Shown: positions 34,418 to 46,764 of the stretch, one piece after another
How positions within the stretch are numbered: the stretch's first letter is position 1
Layout of the letters: each line of letters begins with the position of its first letter
DNA from: Plasmopara viticola
Lineage: Eukaryota > Oomycota > Peronosporomycetes > Peronosporales > Peronosporaceae
Reading direction: 5' to 3'
Assembly (NCBI GenBank): GCA_001695595.3
Contig: MBPM02000039.1
Span: 310,001-374,000, forward strand
DNA: 64,000 nt
The notes under the pieces: model-generated
The model's database searches: none
What the model was told of the DNA's origin: nothing
The model's input: only the letters and a program-made list of their open reading frames with translations
Position numbers and translations under genes: made by a program

Positions 34418-35167
34418 ATGGACAATTACGATTTTCTTGTCAACGTCTTCGAATGGCTCACTATTTTTACGTCTTTAATGGTACGAGTGGCTCTATTGCC
34501 AGATTTTCGACGCATGCACAGAAACAACAGCACTGGTGAAATGTCCGTGATGCCATGTCTTCTGCTCTTAACAAATTCCTACGCTACCATGTTTTACGCT
34601 GTTGCTATCGACAACATTTTTCCGCTTTTTGTGGCATCAGTCCTAGGAATCGTCACTGGACTATTTTTTAATTTTTTTTTCTATCGATGGGCGGTCAAAA
34701 AACGTTTTGTCGTGCGTGCATTTTTCTGGTCCTTTGCCGTGTGCATGGGCGTGACAATTTATAGCATTCTCGCGCTAAACGGGTATACGGATCAGTCTCG
34801 CTCGGCAGTTAGTGCAACGCTGGGCTTTATCACCATTGGCACCACCATTGGCATGTGCGTTTCACCCTTGGCAACCATTGCAAAGGTCTTCCGAACTCAA
34901 ACGGCATCATCAATGCCATTCACAATGGGAGTTGTCAATGTCGCCAACAGTTTTTGCTGGGGGGTGTATGGCGCTGTTATCGATAACATGTGCATTCTGG
35001 TACCGAATGTCATGGGATTTGTACTTGGGTGCGTCCAGATAGGTCTTACGTTTATTTATGGATCTAAGATCACAAATCTAATTGAAAGCGATGGTGAGAA
35101 AGGATCACTCGCCGTTGTCGTGATCTCGCCGGAGCTACAAGACAGCAGACCATGTTGTTTCCTCTAG
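34418..35167 (+). CDS. SWEET (MtN3/saliva) sugar transporter
   Basis: This 249-residue membrane protein has the SWEET layout: two three-helix MtN3 bundles joined by a linker helix, seven predicted membrane segments in all. Repeat 1 runs about 6-92 with LLPDFRRMHRNNSTGEMSVMP and the membrane Asn53 in LLTNSYA. Repeat 2 runs about 133-220 with CVSPLATIAKVFRTQ, SSMPFTMG and Asn177 in VANSFCWGVYG. These two asparagines correspond to the pair lining the sugar pore in the family. Helix-hinge prolines are present (28, 46, 150, 167). The C-terminal tail of about 30 residues ends in CCFL. SWEETs move mono- or disaccharides down gradients, and the family is expanded in oomycetes. The gene stands alone and intronless in a large non-coding area. 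Confidence 0.93.
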   Translation: MDNYDFLVNVFEWLTIFTSLMVRVALLPDFRRMHRNNSTGEMSVMPCLLLLTNSYATMFYAVAIDNIFPLFVASVLGIVTGLFFNFFFYRWAVKKRFVVRAFFWSFAVCMGVTIYSILALNGYTDQSRSAVSATLGFITIGTTIGMCVSPLATIAKVFRTQTASSMPFTMGVVNVANSFCWGVYGAVIDNMCILVPNVMGFVLGCVQIGLTFIYGSKITNLIESDGEKGSLAVVVISPELQDSRPCCFL

Positions 35168-38149
35168 CTGGAGGCACGCTAAGTGCTTGAGCCTTTAATA
35201 GAATGGTATCGCGCACCTGCTTCAAAGTATTGCTATAGATTATGCGATACTATGAGCTTTTCAAATTCCAATAGACCCCAAATATGTTTTGGCTTTATTT
35301 AATGTGCGTTTGATCTTTTCATGTTTCGTCCAAACAAACACATGTAAATTGTGCATCCGAACGGCCTCAACTTCACATTCAATATGATAAGTATGTGTAC
35401 GCGTCGCCCGATCGGCAGATTGCCTTTGTAAACAGTCTTTTACAAAAATAAATGCAGCATCTAAGGCGACAGAACTACCTTTGTAAAGCGCATGAGAGCA
35501 ACAGAACCTGACGGACTTCGAACTTTACGATGTACTTGCGATGAATCGACTATAGCAGTCTAGATGTACATCTATTTTCGCAAATCGACAACACAAAGCT
35601 ATCGTTAATAACATTAAGGTCAAATGATGCAGAAAAGAAGTCAATACACGGTTCAAGAAGTCAAAACACGGTTCAAATAGGCAGAAAGCATTGTTCGGGA
35701 AATACAGAACGCAGGTAAAGTACTGATCCGGGTATAAAAACGACGACACACTTTTATTGTCTCGTCAGAATAGCAAGTTTATCATCAATCAATGTTTAGT
35801 ATTAATGACATATCAATGAAGGGTCAGAAAAAATGCATGCTATTCGACTGATGCAGACGAGGTGAAGCAAGTTGACTGTGGCGATTCCAGCGTCTCAAAC
35901 TCAATACCGAATGACGAAGACGTCGAATAGACAAGCATTGCTATAAAGTCTTCACCGACGAGCTACTTTTCACAAGTAATATAAGATTGTAAAAATAGGT
36001 TGTGGTGTAAGATACAGAATTGCATGTGACAATTGCACCTATTTCGAAGCTTTAAGTTGATGCTACTGATACAATAAACAACGGGCTTCATACTGGGTGT
36101 TTTGCGTTGATATTATATCCCAAAAATATTGTGCAATCCCGCTGCTGTTCAAAGGATATATTTTTTCTCAAGGATGTAAACGCAGCTTGTAGTCCCGGTG
36201 GCGCAGTGGTAGCGACACGAATCCAAACCCGGAGATCAAAGAGGCGTTGAAGTTGTCCTTTGCTGTTATATATATCGGTGATTATTTGCTCCCGCATAAA
36301 AATTACTGATGGGACTTATCCCAAAAAAACCATACCACAAACCTACTAAGCCTCGAAGTCGCTAAAATTAGATATTCGCAGGCAATCTAAACTTTCAGAC
36401 AGCTATAACAGCAAAATATCGTAGCGACGACCTAGAGTCGATTGTGTAAACGACGATGGAAATACTGAAGGATCGTAAGGGAATTATTGATACTCACACA
36501 AAATCTTCGTTAAACCAATTGGCGACATCGACAAAGACGTCAAGCGGTCATAGCAAAAAAGCTGGTCTACAGCTAGAACTTTGCTGACCAGTTTCGTGGG
36601 CTTCGTATAAGCTTCTCAAGGCTATGCACATGATCATTTTTTGATCTGCTTACGCGTTGCACATATTGTAACACAGTCGCGCGGAAAGCTTCTTTAACGT
36701 ATTCTTGTCGTGCTACATAATGAATGCAATACCTGCTACCGACCGAAAGTCTTTCATTCTTCTTTGCTCCATCTGGCTTTTTACACTTCCATGATTATTT
36801 TCAACTGATAAGGTCTCTTGACACCTAATTTATATATATTGGGATATCTGAAGCTTGCTTCTGGTTTAAAACTACATACGTACATATTCCTATAGATACT
36901 ACTAATGCATATGTTCTTAGGAATATTTGGCGTAATAGCCATTATCGGCAAACCTCCCGGTGTCGACGGTCACGTCACACATATGGCGAAAGTCATGCCG
37001 TGTCAATCTCGTTTGCGCATGGCAAGGAAGTTTCCAGCACTTTTTGCTTGTCAGAGCCCTTGACCACTGCATGTAAGCATTTTCAAAGGTACACTCGAGA
37101 TAATTTGAAAGCACCATCTAAACGAGTGATTTGAAGTTGCATGGCACAAGGGACGAAAGCCTAGAAGAATTAAAAGCAGAATGCTAGAGTTGCATTAGTA
37201 CTGTATCTCCGGTCCCGCACGCCAATACTATCAAACATTGCTGCATGAGGATTATAACTATACTTTGATGTAGTGAGCATACTATTGCTAAGTGTAGTCA
37301 AAGTACTTCCGCTTTTTTGCTGTGCAAGCAATGTAGAACTTACCATCAATCTATTGAGAGATCTACTCCCATAGCGCTGCGTTTCAGATGGCATATCTCA
37401 AGGATACCAATTGGTTATAAAATTTTTGTCGGAAGGTTTAAAATTATCTAAGAGTAAAACGTTGCAAAACAAAGAGGCTTTGCGAGCGAGAGAGATGATA
37501 TAAGGTAAGTTGAAAAGAGCGTTCTGAATAAAGTTATCGTGCGTAGAATAGGCTTAAGTCTGTTCCGCATTAAAGCTTAACTCACAGCCAACAGCTTTCA
37601 CCTTTGCAAAAATATAACTTGATGCCAGTTTCTCCAAACAATCTAGATGTTTGGGACACGATATAGTACTTCTTACATCAGGAGCACATGAAGAGTGATC
37701 ATCAAGGCACTAAGGTATTCATTTAGCAATGATAATCGGCAGTCTACAGATCCAGAAAGTTCCATTTCTGCCGCTGAATTATAGATGTATATTTTGATGA
37801 TTATAGGTACTCTTTCTAGTACCGAAGATTTATAAGTACAATATCCAAGAATTCATTTTCCATTAAAAATCCTACCAAAACAAATGGTTTATTGGACATT
37901 CTGTGCAATGGGATGGCTGTTTGTACATACATTTGAATGGCGAAATATCGCTTGCACTAGGCAAACGGGTACGTATATAATCTATAGCTTAGAAAAAGCA
38001 ACCTCAGCAAAAGCTCAAGCGAGTACTTGATCCAAGGAGTACCGTGAAAGTGGAAGGTCTGGCAGCATATGTGATAAACAGCTACTTCCGGGGCTAGAAG
38101 GAGGCGGAGTCATGTTAAAAGAACTTAGTATGCAACGATGTTTGAATTT
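35168..38149. other. Intergenic, no gene recognised
   Basis: Contains a two-unit 20 bp tandem repeat (GAAGTCAATACACGGTTCAA) at 35637-35676, differing at one base, and a tRNA-like box A at 36199, listed separately. No coding frame is supported. Confidence 0.55.
36190..36240 (+). other. tRNA-like fragment with box A (possible decayed SINE head)
   Basis: GTCCCGGTGGCGCAGTGGTAGC contains a perfect box A (TGGCGCAGTGG, 36199-36209) in a tRNA-like D-arm setting, followed by ACCCGGAGATC. No box B or acceptor pairing follows. It is therefore not a tRNA gene; a remnant of a different tRNA-derived SINE is the best guess. Confidence 0.4.
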
Positions 38150-38395
38150 CAGAAGTGAAAAATTATTAGGCTATTGCTTAGTGTAAGATTACAAGCAAAA
38201 TTCTAATGGGACCGTTGAATGTTTCAAGGCAACGTTCTGACTTATATAGCACCAGCTTTAATCATGATCTTCAGGAGTGAGAACATTATTAGGCTATTAC
38301 TTAGTGTAAGATTTAAAGCACATTTCCAATGGTACCGTTGAATGTTTCAAGGGGACGTCCTAACTTATATAACACCAGCTACAATTATGCGTCAA
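38150..38395. repeat. Two-unit tandem duplication, 123 bp period
   Basis: ATTATTAGGCTATT begins at 38162 and again at 38285. The two units share TTAGTGTAAGATT, ACCGTTGAATGTTTCAAGG and ACTTATATA-CACCAGCT in order and are clearly alike but diverged. No open frame is conserved. Confidence 0.8.
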
Positions 38396-41300
38396 CTCCT
38401 AATCCGCATCCAAAAGAAGTTTTATGCCTATTGAATGAATTTGAATACGATGTCAGCAGAATTGTGCAGCCCTATTTTAAAATGGATACGATTGAATAAG
38501 GGCCAATACGTTGCAGAACTGATATATTAATAGTAAAAATTGACAGTATAGATTGTAGCGGTACATAACAAGTGCGCAAATGGTATCCTGACTAGGCAAG
38601 TAAGTTCAACTTTATCGGCGCTCTCAAATGACTAAGCTTTCAACCTGTCCAAGCATTTACTTCTGTTCTGTCAAGCGCTTTACATAAGGTTGAGTATCCT
38701 CTGCAGCGGCTGTGACCTAAAGTATAAGGCTGAGTCAATTCATTTTTTTGCGTGGGTGCCTAGAGTGACCAGGCAAGGATGTACTAAAGGTCAACAAATT
38801 TTGATGCGCCGCCCAACTACAGACTAGGTTCTGTAGGCCAAGAAGGACTTTAAGAATGTTGCGTGATCAGAATTTCAACGCCTACTGGAGCAGCACCCCT
38901 AAGAGCAATTGAGGGGGAAGTGCAAACACAGCCCCAGTATCTTCCGATCCTGATTAAAATGCCTTTAACTTGTAGTGTTGATCAAAAACCTTGCCAAAAC
39001 TCGTATTGACATTAATAAACAAAGTAAGGTAGTGTGGCATTGTATCCACTACTTGCTAAAAAGGAATTTATAATCACACCCTCTTAAGCTCCGAGCGCAG
39101 ATACGAAGTAGATTAAAAAGTTCTTCAACGTGTGACCAAGAGGTCACAAATTAGTTTTAAAGCGTTCATTGCTTCCCATCTCCGAATGCAGCGACCTTCG
39201 ACTAATCCAATTGAAGGGAACGAATAGATTTGAACGCGTTCAGTGCTCCGGTATTATAAAAACGCCAAAAGCGTTTGTGAAAGCCTCTCTGCTTCACCTA
39301 TGCTTAGAAAATAAGCTTTGGCGGTCAAGGTGTGTTGGTTGAGGTTGCTTCCCCCTTGACTTTACGCTTTAGCAATGCCCCGTGTGCGGTGGAGTGTACG
39401 GGCTAACATATTGCTTATAACAGACCGTGGTGGTCAAGACGCAAAGCCCTTTAAGCGAACACAATTTCCTCACCACTGTAAGAAAAAGTATGACCTTTAA
39501 CCAATTAGCCCGGTCGGATCGACCTCTGTGCATCATGTTCGGATTTGCGTCTAAGAAATGGTTCCTTTCGTAATCAGCTCTGAGCTCGGCCGGTTATCTA
39601 AAAGTCCCATTTCTTAGGTACTCGACCCATCAGCTTCATGAGTAATATGTGGCAATGTCAGCTGCGGTATAGCTATTCGTACAGCAAGGTCGTGCGCGAG
39701 GGTAATGTTTTTAAGGAAAGATGGGGATGCATCAGAAGTCATATATAAATCATAATCGCAGGGGAACGTACGGCCTCATGAGCCTCCACACGTATAATGA
39801 TAGGTGCGCCGACACCGATGACGTACGCTGGTCTGTGTCTCCTTGGGTTCGTATAGGGTCCGATAAATGGTGTTTTCACATCTTGCTCGAAAAAATATTG
39901 ATCAACTAAATTGAAGTATTAGATGACTGCCCAAAGCTATAAAAGAATTTGTTGTGAAGGTACGCTAGGACAAAATCCCGTAAAGATTTAAATCTGTTGT
40001 GTAGATTGGCTACTCAATTATGTTGGCTATTTCCAATTCTCAGCACGAAGCACTGCTTTAATTTAAACGTCCAAAACTCACATGACTTATGCAACACAAA
40101 ATGTAACGGCGCCAATTAGTTACCAACCAAACATATTTCCCCCTCACCTGGCTGACGCACTCGTTAGCCTGTGCGTTGCACCACATGATTTTGCAAACGA
40201 TCATTGTTTCCACTACGCCTCCCGTTGATTGATCAAATGCCTGATGAGCCAACCTTTTTTTAAGCGTTGAATGCAAATATACAAAATCCGTAATCTTTGC
40301 TTGACCAAGATATCGTTCGAAATTGATTCACACGATTCTGGGTTTAATCTGACGACAGCTTTAAACAAAAGATCAACCTCAGATAGTTTGATTCTTGCCT
40401 TCTGTTTCCGGAAGAGAGAAAAGAAGACAAAACCCAAATATGCTGCCTACTAAGCAATCTTCGGGATGATGTAGTTTGCGACAGGCGTCTGATGGATGAA
40501 GTCCAGAAGCTGGCAAGTCATAGCTTTGATTATCTCGTCTGACTTTGCTTAGAATTGCACTAAGCGACCTAACCCCAAGATGTTTTGGTTTTGTCTAATC
40601 ACATCTTGAGTTCCAAGCGTGTAGTCGTATTAGTTCGCTCTACGAAACGAAAGTTTTGGCACTTCGTCCACAGAGTCATTAGCTAGCCTGAATAATTGGT
40701 TGGCTGTGCCTGCGTATGACAGAGCTTTCACGTCCGTATTTTTTCAAGCACGTCAAGAGTATGAGCTTAGTCACTTTTGGCTATGACCTTGTATGGATTA
40801 AAGAAGCGAGAGCACAGTTTGAACTCAGAGGCCGCAGCAGATGAAGTTGCAAGACAAGTTTAGATATTGAATTCCTCACCGGAAATCTTTTCTGGTTGTT
40901 TCCTCCCTTTCGGTCAAAACTTTCTTTCTGAATAATTAGCCTTTTTTCATAGGGGGTCTTAAGCCACTGAATCACTAAGACACAAAATTATCGACTTTTT
41001 ACGCAATGTGGGGCGAATGAATTCAGTAACCCTCTTGGCTACTAAGCCCCCGCCACAATGCTATATTATTATCAAGGCGCGAAGGTTGGCTCTTTTATTA
41101 GCCTAGAACGGCGTGTAGCCTGCTGAGGTATGACCGATGCAAACCGAACGAGTGCGAGCGTACTATTCCACGCGTATCGCACAAATTGTTCTACTCGTCT
41201 TTAATGACGCAATATACTTGATCTGTTTATTTTTTGATCTGCATGTTGTCCGCTGCGGTCATGTTTAGCCAGGGTATGTTGACCGTCTTTAAAAATGTGG

Positions 41301-42197
41301 AATTTACTTCAAGACAATTCGCTCGGGGAGCTTTTGCTTTCTATAGCACGAAGAAGAGAAATTACTGCATTAGTAAGTCGTCTAGTGTTCACTTGACGAG
41401 CACTTTTGCTAAATCGGTCAACGATGAACAAAATTTGATTGTGGTTAGCTGAGTATCATGTTAGGCCAACATAATCCACTTTATGGACTGTCAACATCGC
41501 GATTGCACTAGCAAGCTTGCCAATGGTGTGGCCGCACTTGCAAGACCGAGATCCGCTAGCACACTTCAAACATGTACACATATGCACAGACCCAATTGGA
41601 CATCATTAACTATAATTTGTGGTGTAACGTATGCTTATACAAGAATCAGCTCTCAAGCAATCGTTATCGGTCCGTAAGACAGATAGGTTAAACGGATGAT
41701 GGAGTTATTCCAGGAATGGCTATATAGATGTGCTAAAGGAGAGTACTAAAGTCATCCCTTAGTGTCGATAATGACCCCGCTGTTAAACAAGAACGCCTTA
41801 TCGATAGAGATACTCAGCACTTCAGTCGATCATCGCGTCATGAACGTTGCTCTTTGATTGAAGACACTCCCAGAAATACTAGATGATTAAATCACAGAGA
41901 GCTCAAAACTACTGAGTTTATAGATTAGAAGCCAGCAATCTACTTCCAGATGATCACTGCTCTTGAAAATACAATTGTGCCCTTCAATTGAATTGACGAT
42001 GCCTTAAATAGCAACGTACGCACCTGGGATCAGAGGTCAATAAACATGGTAGGCATCTGGTCGTGCATCTTTACAGCGAAAGCTTAGCTGTCATCAAAAT
42101 TCTCACCGTATAGCGAAGTGAGGCATGAGACTGACTCTTGAAGTACTGTGTCGCCCGATAATGGTCGCTGTTACGCGGGAGTGCGATTTCACAAATG
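38396..42197. other. Intergenic, no gene recognised
   Basis: Only short interrupted frames are present. Stretches around 41090-41700 look like old mobile-element sequence, but no family can be named. Confidence 0.5.
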
Positions 42198-42551
42198 CTT
42201 TATCTTCCAAAAAACCAACCCTGTGGCTCGAGCGTTAAACCGTTCGATGCAGGTACGGGAGGTACCTGGTTCGATACCCATAGGATCCGAATAAAGGCAG
42301 CCAGAGAGAGGTCACCAAAGCTGACGAGCAATCTAATTCGAGTGTGTGACTGCCATACCACCCCACGCCCGATTGGACAATAAAGAGTTGGGTGGGCAGG
42401 ACGCCCCATTGACCGAAAAGGCCCCGAAGTGTAATGAGGGGTACGGAACCCGGTCCCAATATGGGTCAAACTGCACCAGCATCCCGCGATAGAGACAGCT
42501 TCGTCCAAGCGCGTGAGTTCTGGTTGCTTAAATCTCTTTATCTTCCAAAAA
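42198..42551 (+). mobile_element. tRNA-derived SINE, copy B, with 16-base target-site duplication
   Basis: The element body is 42214-42535. Box A TGGCTCGAGCG (42224-42234) and box B GGTTCGATACC (42268-42278) form the tRNA-like head. The body matches copies at 2931-3262 and from 63790, ending CTTAAATCT. Identical 16-base flanks CTTTATCTTCCAAAAA lie at 42198-42213 and 42536-42551, so the boundaries are well defined and the insertion is fairly recent. A long minus-strand open frame across the body is incidental. Confidence 0.88.
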
Positions 42552-44549
42552 TAAGCAAATCGCATGGTCTGAGAGTCGAAATCTTTGCACTCGTCAGTGC
42601 TTTGGAACCAAGCGGTAAGTGGTGAATGTTTAGCCAACCAGTGTAAATATACAGAATAGGGCACAAAGCTGGATTTAAGCTGCACAGTGCAGTGACAATG
42701 GTTTTGCATATGATGAGGGAGTTGGAAGTATTCCCATGACAATAGCAATCCTAGCGAAATGTATAAAGTGCCACAAGTTCTACTTAACGCCGTGACGACG
42801 CTTAGTCGTCTAGTTACATATTTTTTTCGAGCCATAGCGGACTGATCACAGGTTTCAATCAGTAGAGTTTTTTTCCCCGGACAAAATTTGACAGTATATA
42901 CTCCTATGTAGCCTTGCGAAGAAGACCGGTCGGCTCAGGAGGTCCATTTAGGTAATCTAAGCCAAGGCATTGAAGTCACGAGGATAAAAACGTTATGGCG
43001 GCATAGGATAAAAAAAATCGTATCTAAATTGTGCACGCCATGGGTTAATCGAGCCTCAAAACGTGTCCTACATTAGGCTATTTCACCTTCTCAAACGACT
43101 ATGAGGAATTGATTAGTCCTTGCCAGCTATTAGGACATGTACATGGCTGGATATGCGGGTCTTGCTTAGCATCTGTCTGATCAATCAAAATCAAGTGCAA
43201 TTGGTGCCGAGAAAGCTGATGTTAAACCGTTTTTGAATGGAAAGAGACGTGTTCTAACCTTGCAGGATGATGCAAAGCCGTTGAGCGTCGTTCGTGCCGC
43301 TTTCAGCCGTTCTTTCGTCGATTAACTACTGCAAATTGATAATAACATGCATTGGTGATTCATATCGCCCTCGCTCGAAAATTGAAAGCTGCTATATTAT
43401 CGGTTTTGACAAGGGACTACATGCGTTTAATTAGTCTTTAACAACATTACGACTGCGTCTTGTAAGCTTAAGTTTTTTTATGATTTATTCCGTCTAAACG
43501 TTTTTGTGTACGACTATAAATACGCCGTACTTGTCCTAACGAATTACAAATGTTCTTTCACTCTTTGCGGAATATACTTCTGCGATGATCACAAGCGTGG
43601 CGAACTTAATATGCTTGTCAACGCATCATCTTGCAACAAGTAAAATAAAAGATTAATACAACACTTGAGCTATTTTTTTTTTTTTTTTTTTTATACTCTG
43701 TATATGCACAAAGTCCAATTGCAATATAGGCAGAAATTATATTTGTTCAAATATTCTTCGGCAAGCCTCAGTATGCAAATGCTGACTGACGAGGTTAAAT
43801 CAACTTGATGGCGGCGACGATTTCCTCATCACTTGCCAATCTCTATCTCAGCAGCGCTCGACGTCGAACTCGTCATCCATCTTCTTTCTATTCCTTCGCA
43901 AGTGGGAATTGGACTCATACTGAACGTCAGACCATATGACTACATGTGAAAAATTACCTAACAAAATGTACTTTACCAAATGACTAGTTTTGTACCAGTA
44001 CTTTAAACATTATGTAATGAAATTCTCAGATCAAGTCAAATTTTTGCAATATCCCCTTTGGTATAAAAGCTAAGGTAACGCATACTCGTGTTATATACAG
44101 CTGACGTCTAAAGCTTACAAAATAGGCCTAGGCTGGCAAAATTGGTAAGCTTACCCGTTTATTCGCTTTTGTGCAAATGTATCAAGTTTTTGACTCTTTT
44201 GCAATTAATGTTCTGAATAAACGAAGGGTATAATTTGTACCTATGATTCGAAAAGAGCGCCACATATTAGTTATTTACGCGAAAAATACTTTGTGGATGT
44301 AATTGGTGTCGCTTTTTGATTGCGAAGCTAGTTTGGAGATCTTTAAGCTATACAATAGCAAGACTTGTATAAAAAGAAGGTTTTGACACCAGAAATTAGA
44401 GCCGCCGCACTCGAACGAAAGAGTACAATATGTGACACAAAAACGAACACGATCGAATTTTATTGTCTTGACCGCTTATTCAAAATGATTCTCATTAATC
44501 TTAGTTCGAACAAATTGCAGAGAACATACCGTACCACTTGATTGCAATT
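42552..44549. other. Intergenic, no gene recognised
   Basis: AT-rich. A run of T of about 20 bases ends near 43692. No gene is supported. Confidence 0.55.
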
Positions 44550-45296
44550 CTACTGGATTTGCGATTTGATCCAAGAGAGCTCGGCCGACACGCGTGAAAA
44601 TACCGACGGCTGACCATTTTTGGCCTCTCGAGCATAAGAACATACCCCAATCACCATGTCTTGGCCTCCAATTGGCTTATTTTTAAGAACCAGAGGACCT
44701 CCTTGATCGTTGTGCGTGACACCCTTGCCCTCAACACCTCCGGCACACAAGTACGGACGGTCAATATAGTCGAAGCCTGTCGCCGCGCGGCAAGCCTCGT
44801 TGTCCCATACTGGCAAGTCGACACTGCGCAGCTCTTCAGACAACGCAAAAGAGTTCGACGAATCGGTACTGCCCCATCCCAATGCAGTAGCCATATCTCC
44901 CGTTTCAACCGTACTAGAAGAATTGTCAGAGAGTGGCAGCTGTACCGGGTCAAATTTGCTTTTTTTCTCTAGCTTTAAAACGGCAAAGTCGTTGGTGAGA
45001 TTTGGGCCGTAGTGAATACGCGTCTCTATAATTTTCAGCACATCGGCATTGCTCGAATCCTTAATCGAATGCGAACCCACGGTCACATAAGTGGGCTTCT
45101 GACCAGTGCATGAAGCAGCGGTGAGAACATGCAATGGACCGATCAAAACTGCACCACAAACAGGTTCACTGCCTTTTGAGAGGCTCATATACGACGTGTA
45201 GGTGCTCTTGCCAGAAGAAACAATCTCTCCACCAAGAATGGCAGAGACCGACCCAATTGCAAGCGATCCGAGAACAGCCGTCGCAATTGTCTTCAT
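44550..45296 (-). CDS. Secreted trypsin-like protein without catalytic Ser and His (glucanase-inhibitor-like)
   Basis: This 248-residue protein has a signal peptide (about 1-19) and an S1 (trypsin) fold. It begins ILGGEI, in place of the IVGG at the trypsin mature N-terminus. The catalytic His is Ser62 in LTAASC (normally TAAHC). Asp103 in NDFAVLKL is kept. The catalytic Ser is Gln198 in NDQGGP (normally GDSGGP), and the cysteine normally just before that motif is also missing. The fold landmarks ALGWGST and YLCAGG remain. It therefore cannot be an ordinary protease. Oomycete glucanase inhibitor proteins (GIPs) are this kind of inactive S1 protein; they bind and block plant endo-beta-1,3-glucanases in the apoplast. 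A GIP role fits but is inferred. An Inr-like TTCATTTCTAAATC lies about 50 bases upstream. Confidence 0.88.
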   Translation of the reverse strand: MKTIATAVLGSLAIGSVSAILGGEIVSSGKSTYTSYMSLSKGSEPVCGAVLIGPLHVLTAASCTGQKPTYVTVGSHSIKDSSNADVLKIIETRIHYGPNLTNDFAVLKLEKKSKFDPVQLPLSDNSSSTVETGDMATALGWGSTDSSNSFALSEELRSVDLPVWDNEACRAATGFDYIDRPYLCAGGVEGKGVTHNDQGGPLVLKNKPIGGQDMVIGVCSYAREAKNGQPSVFSRVSAELSWIKSQIQ

Positions 45297-45360
45297 AGTG
45301 GAGTTGAGCTGCGTTGTGTTTAAAGGCGATGCGAGACGATGGAAGTAGATTTAGAAATGA

Positions 45361-46414
45361 AGGATTAAGGACGCGTTGGTTCGAACAACCGGATGGTACA
45401 ATTTTAGGTGAGAGGGGATCCTGCCAACTCTCCCGTGCACGTAAATTTTAGAAGCTTGAGAAGGCTATGGCGGAGTCGTAATCACAAATCTCCTTTTATT
45501 TTTAAATGAGCGACTTTGTAAACTGGCATTATTGAACTGTGTCGGTGGTAGCTATGTCACAGGTGGTTATTGAGTCAGGCACATACCTAAGGTCAACGAT
45601 ACGACCATAAAGTCAATCCTGATATCTGTAAATGTTTTGATGAGTACTATATACTTAAGAATTGACTACGGTAGCTCGCACTTGGAGTATACTTTCCTTT
45701 TGTCGAAAGTTGCTCAAGTTTTAAAGGGAATCTTAAAAAAGTTTACATCCATACCTTAGACTTTAGGTTTAGACTCGACGGGCGTAATCCAATATATTAT
45801 AAGGCTAAGAGTTACAAAGAGCGGGATTACAAGCGCATCACATGCTAAAAAATCCAACAAATTCGATTTTAAAATATGCCAAAATAATTATGGTGTGCAA
45901 GCTGCATAAGAACGCCTCAAGTGGCTCTCTCTCACTGATTGGAATGTACTTAACAGATGTAGAGATACGCATTTAGAGAAGATTAAATTAGGTACAGAAC
46001 TTGTGAGATTTTTTAAACAGCCAGTCAAATGAATAAGGACACTCTTATTGCGGCAGACTCAGTGTCGTTGTTGTGGCAATTCTGCTCCGAAGTACTTTTT
46101 TAAGAGTCATATTATTTATGGTCTGCCTTGTAGACAGCTATTAGAATTATAAACGAGCTTCGCTATACGAAACGACACCGGCTACATTGTTGCCTACAAA
46201 TTATGTCATTCAACTTTGTCATTCGCATGGCAGGGGTTGTTTATGCCGTTTTTATCATTCAACCCACCCATGTACACAGCACTTTGCATCCACGATCTTC
46301 CCACTTATTATCAAGTTTGCAATTCAAAGACCGGACAAAATCCAGTCCTATTATATTAATTCTATGTATGCACTAAATACGACATGCAATAAGACTTGGA
46401 AGAAATTATCCATC
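45361..46414. other. Intergenic, no gene recognised
   Basis: AT-rich, with short frames only. Confidence 0.55.
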
Positions 46415-46764
46415 ACTCATTGGTCAAGGTTGGAAAAGGTTGAGGTGACGCCCTCCTTCCAAGCGCGGGGGCTAAATGCTCGCGCGCTTCGGGCAGGTGC
46501 TCTCGGGTATCTGCAGGGCTCTAACGAGTCTCACCCTCGACGCGACGGTCTCCAGCACCGGGCGCCACCTGGGCTCTTACCAAGTCAGAGCTAAACAAAA
46601 TAATGGAAGACCCTCACGACCTCGGTGCTGGCTGCACTGCCCGCCGAACGAGACTCGACGTATGCGGACACCACTCTATGCCGTGGACTAGCCAGACTGA
46701 GCCTAGCACGTGCATAACTTGGCAACGCGATAACATAATACATTACATTATTACTCTTTGGTCA
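46415..46764 (+). mobile_element. SINE-like retroposon with ATTAC tail, copy 4
   Basis: The full-length element is 46427-46752, plus strand, and very close in sequence to copy 1 (17614-17943). Flanking duplications ACTCATTGGTCA (46415-46426) and ACTCTTTGGTCA (46753-46764) agree at 11 of 12 positions. The tail is AATACATTACATTATT. The 70-135 codon open frames across it are also partly open in other copies because the body is GC-rich and stop-poor; they are not taken as genes. Confidence 0.85.

Noticed and set aside
42200..42835. 211-codon minus-strand frame
   Set aside because: It runs straight through a tRNA-derived SINE and its flanks, begins from no supported promoter, and has no domain.
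46427..46752. Open frames of 65-135 codons across the SINE-like copies (also at 17614, 28266 and 28821)
   Set aside because: They lie in several frames of a repeated GC-rich element with target-site duplications and have no conserved start or domain.
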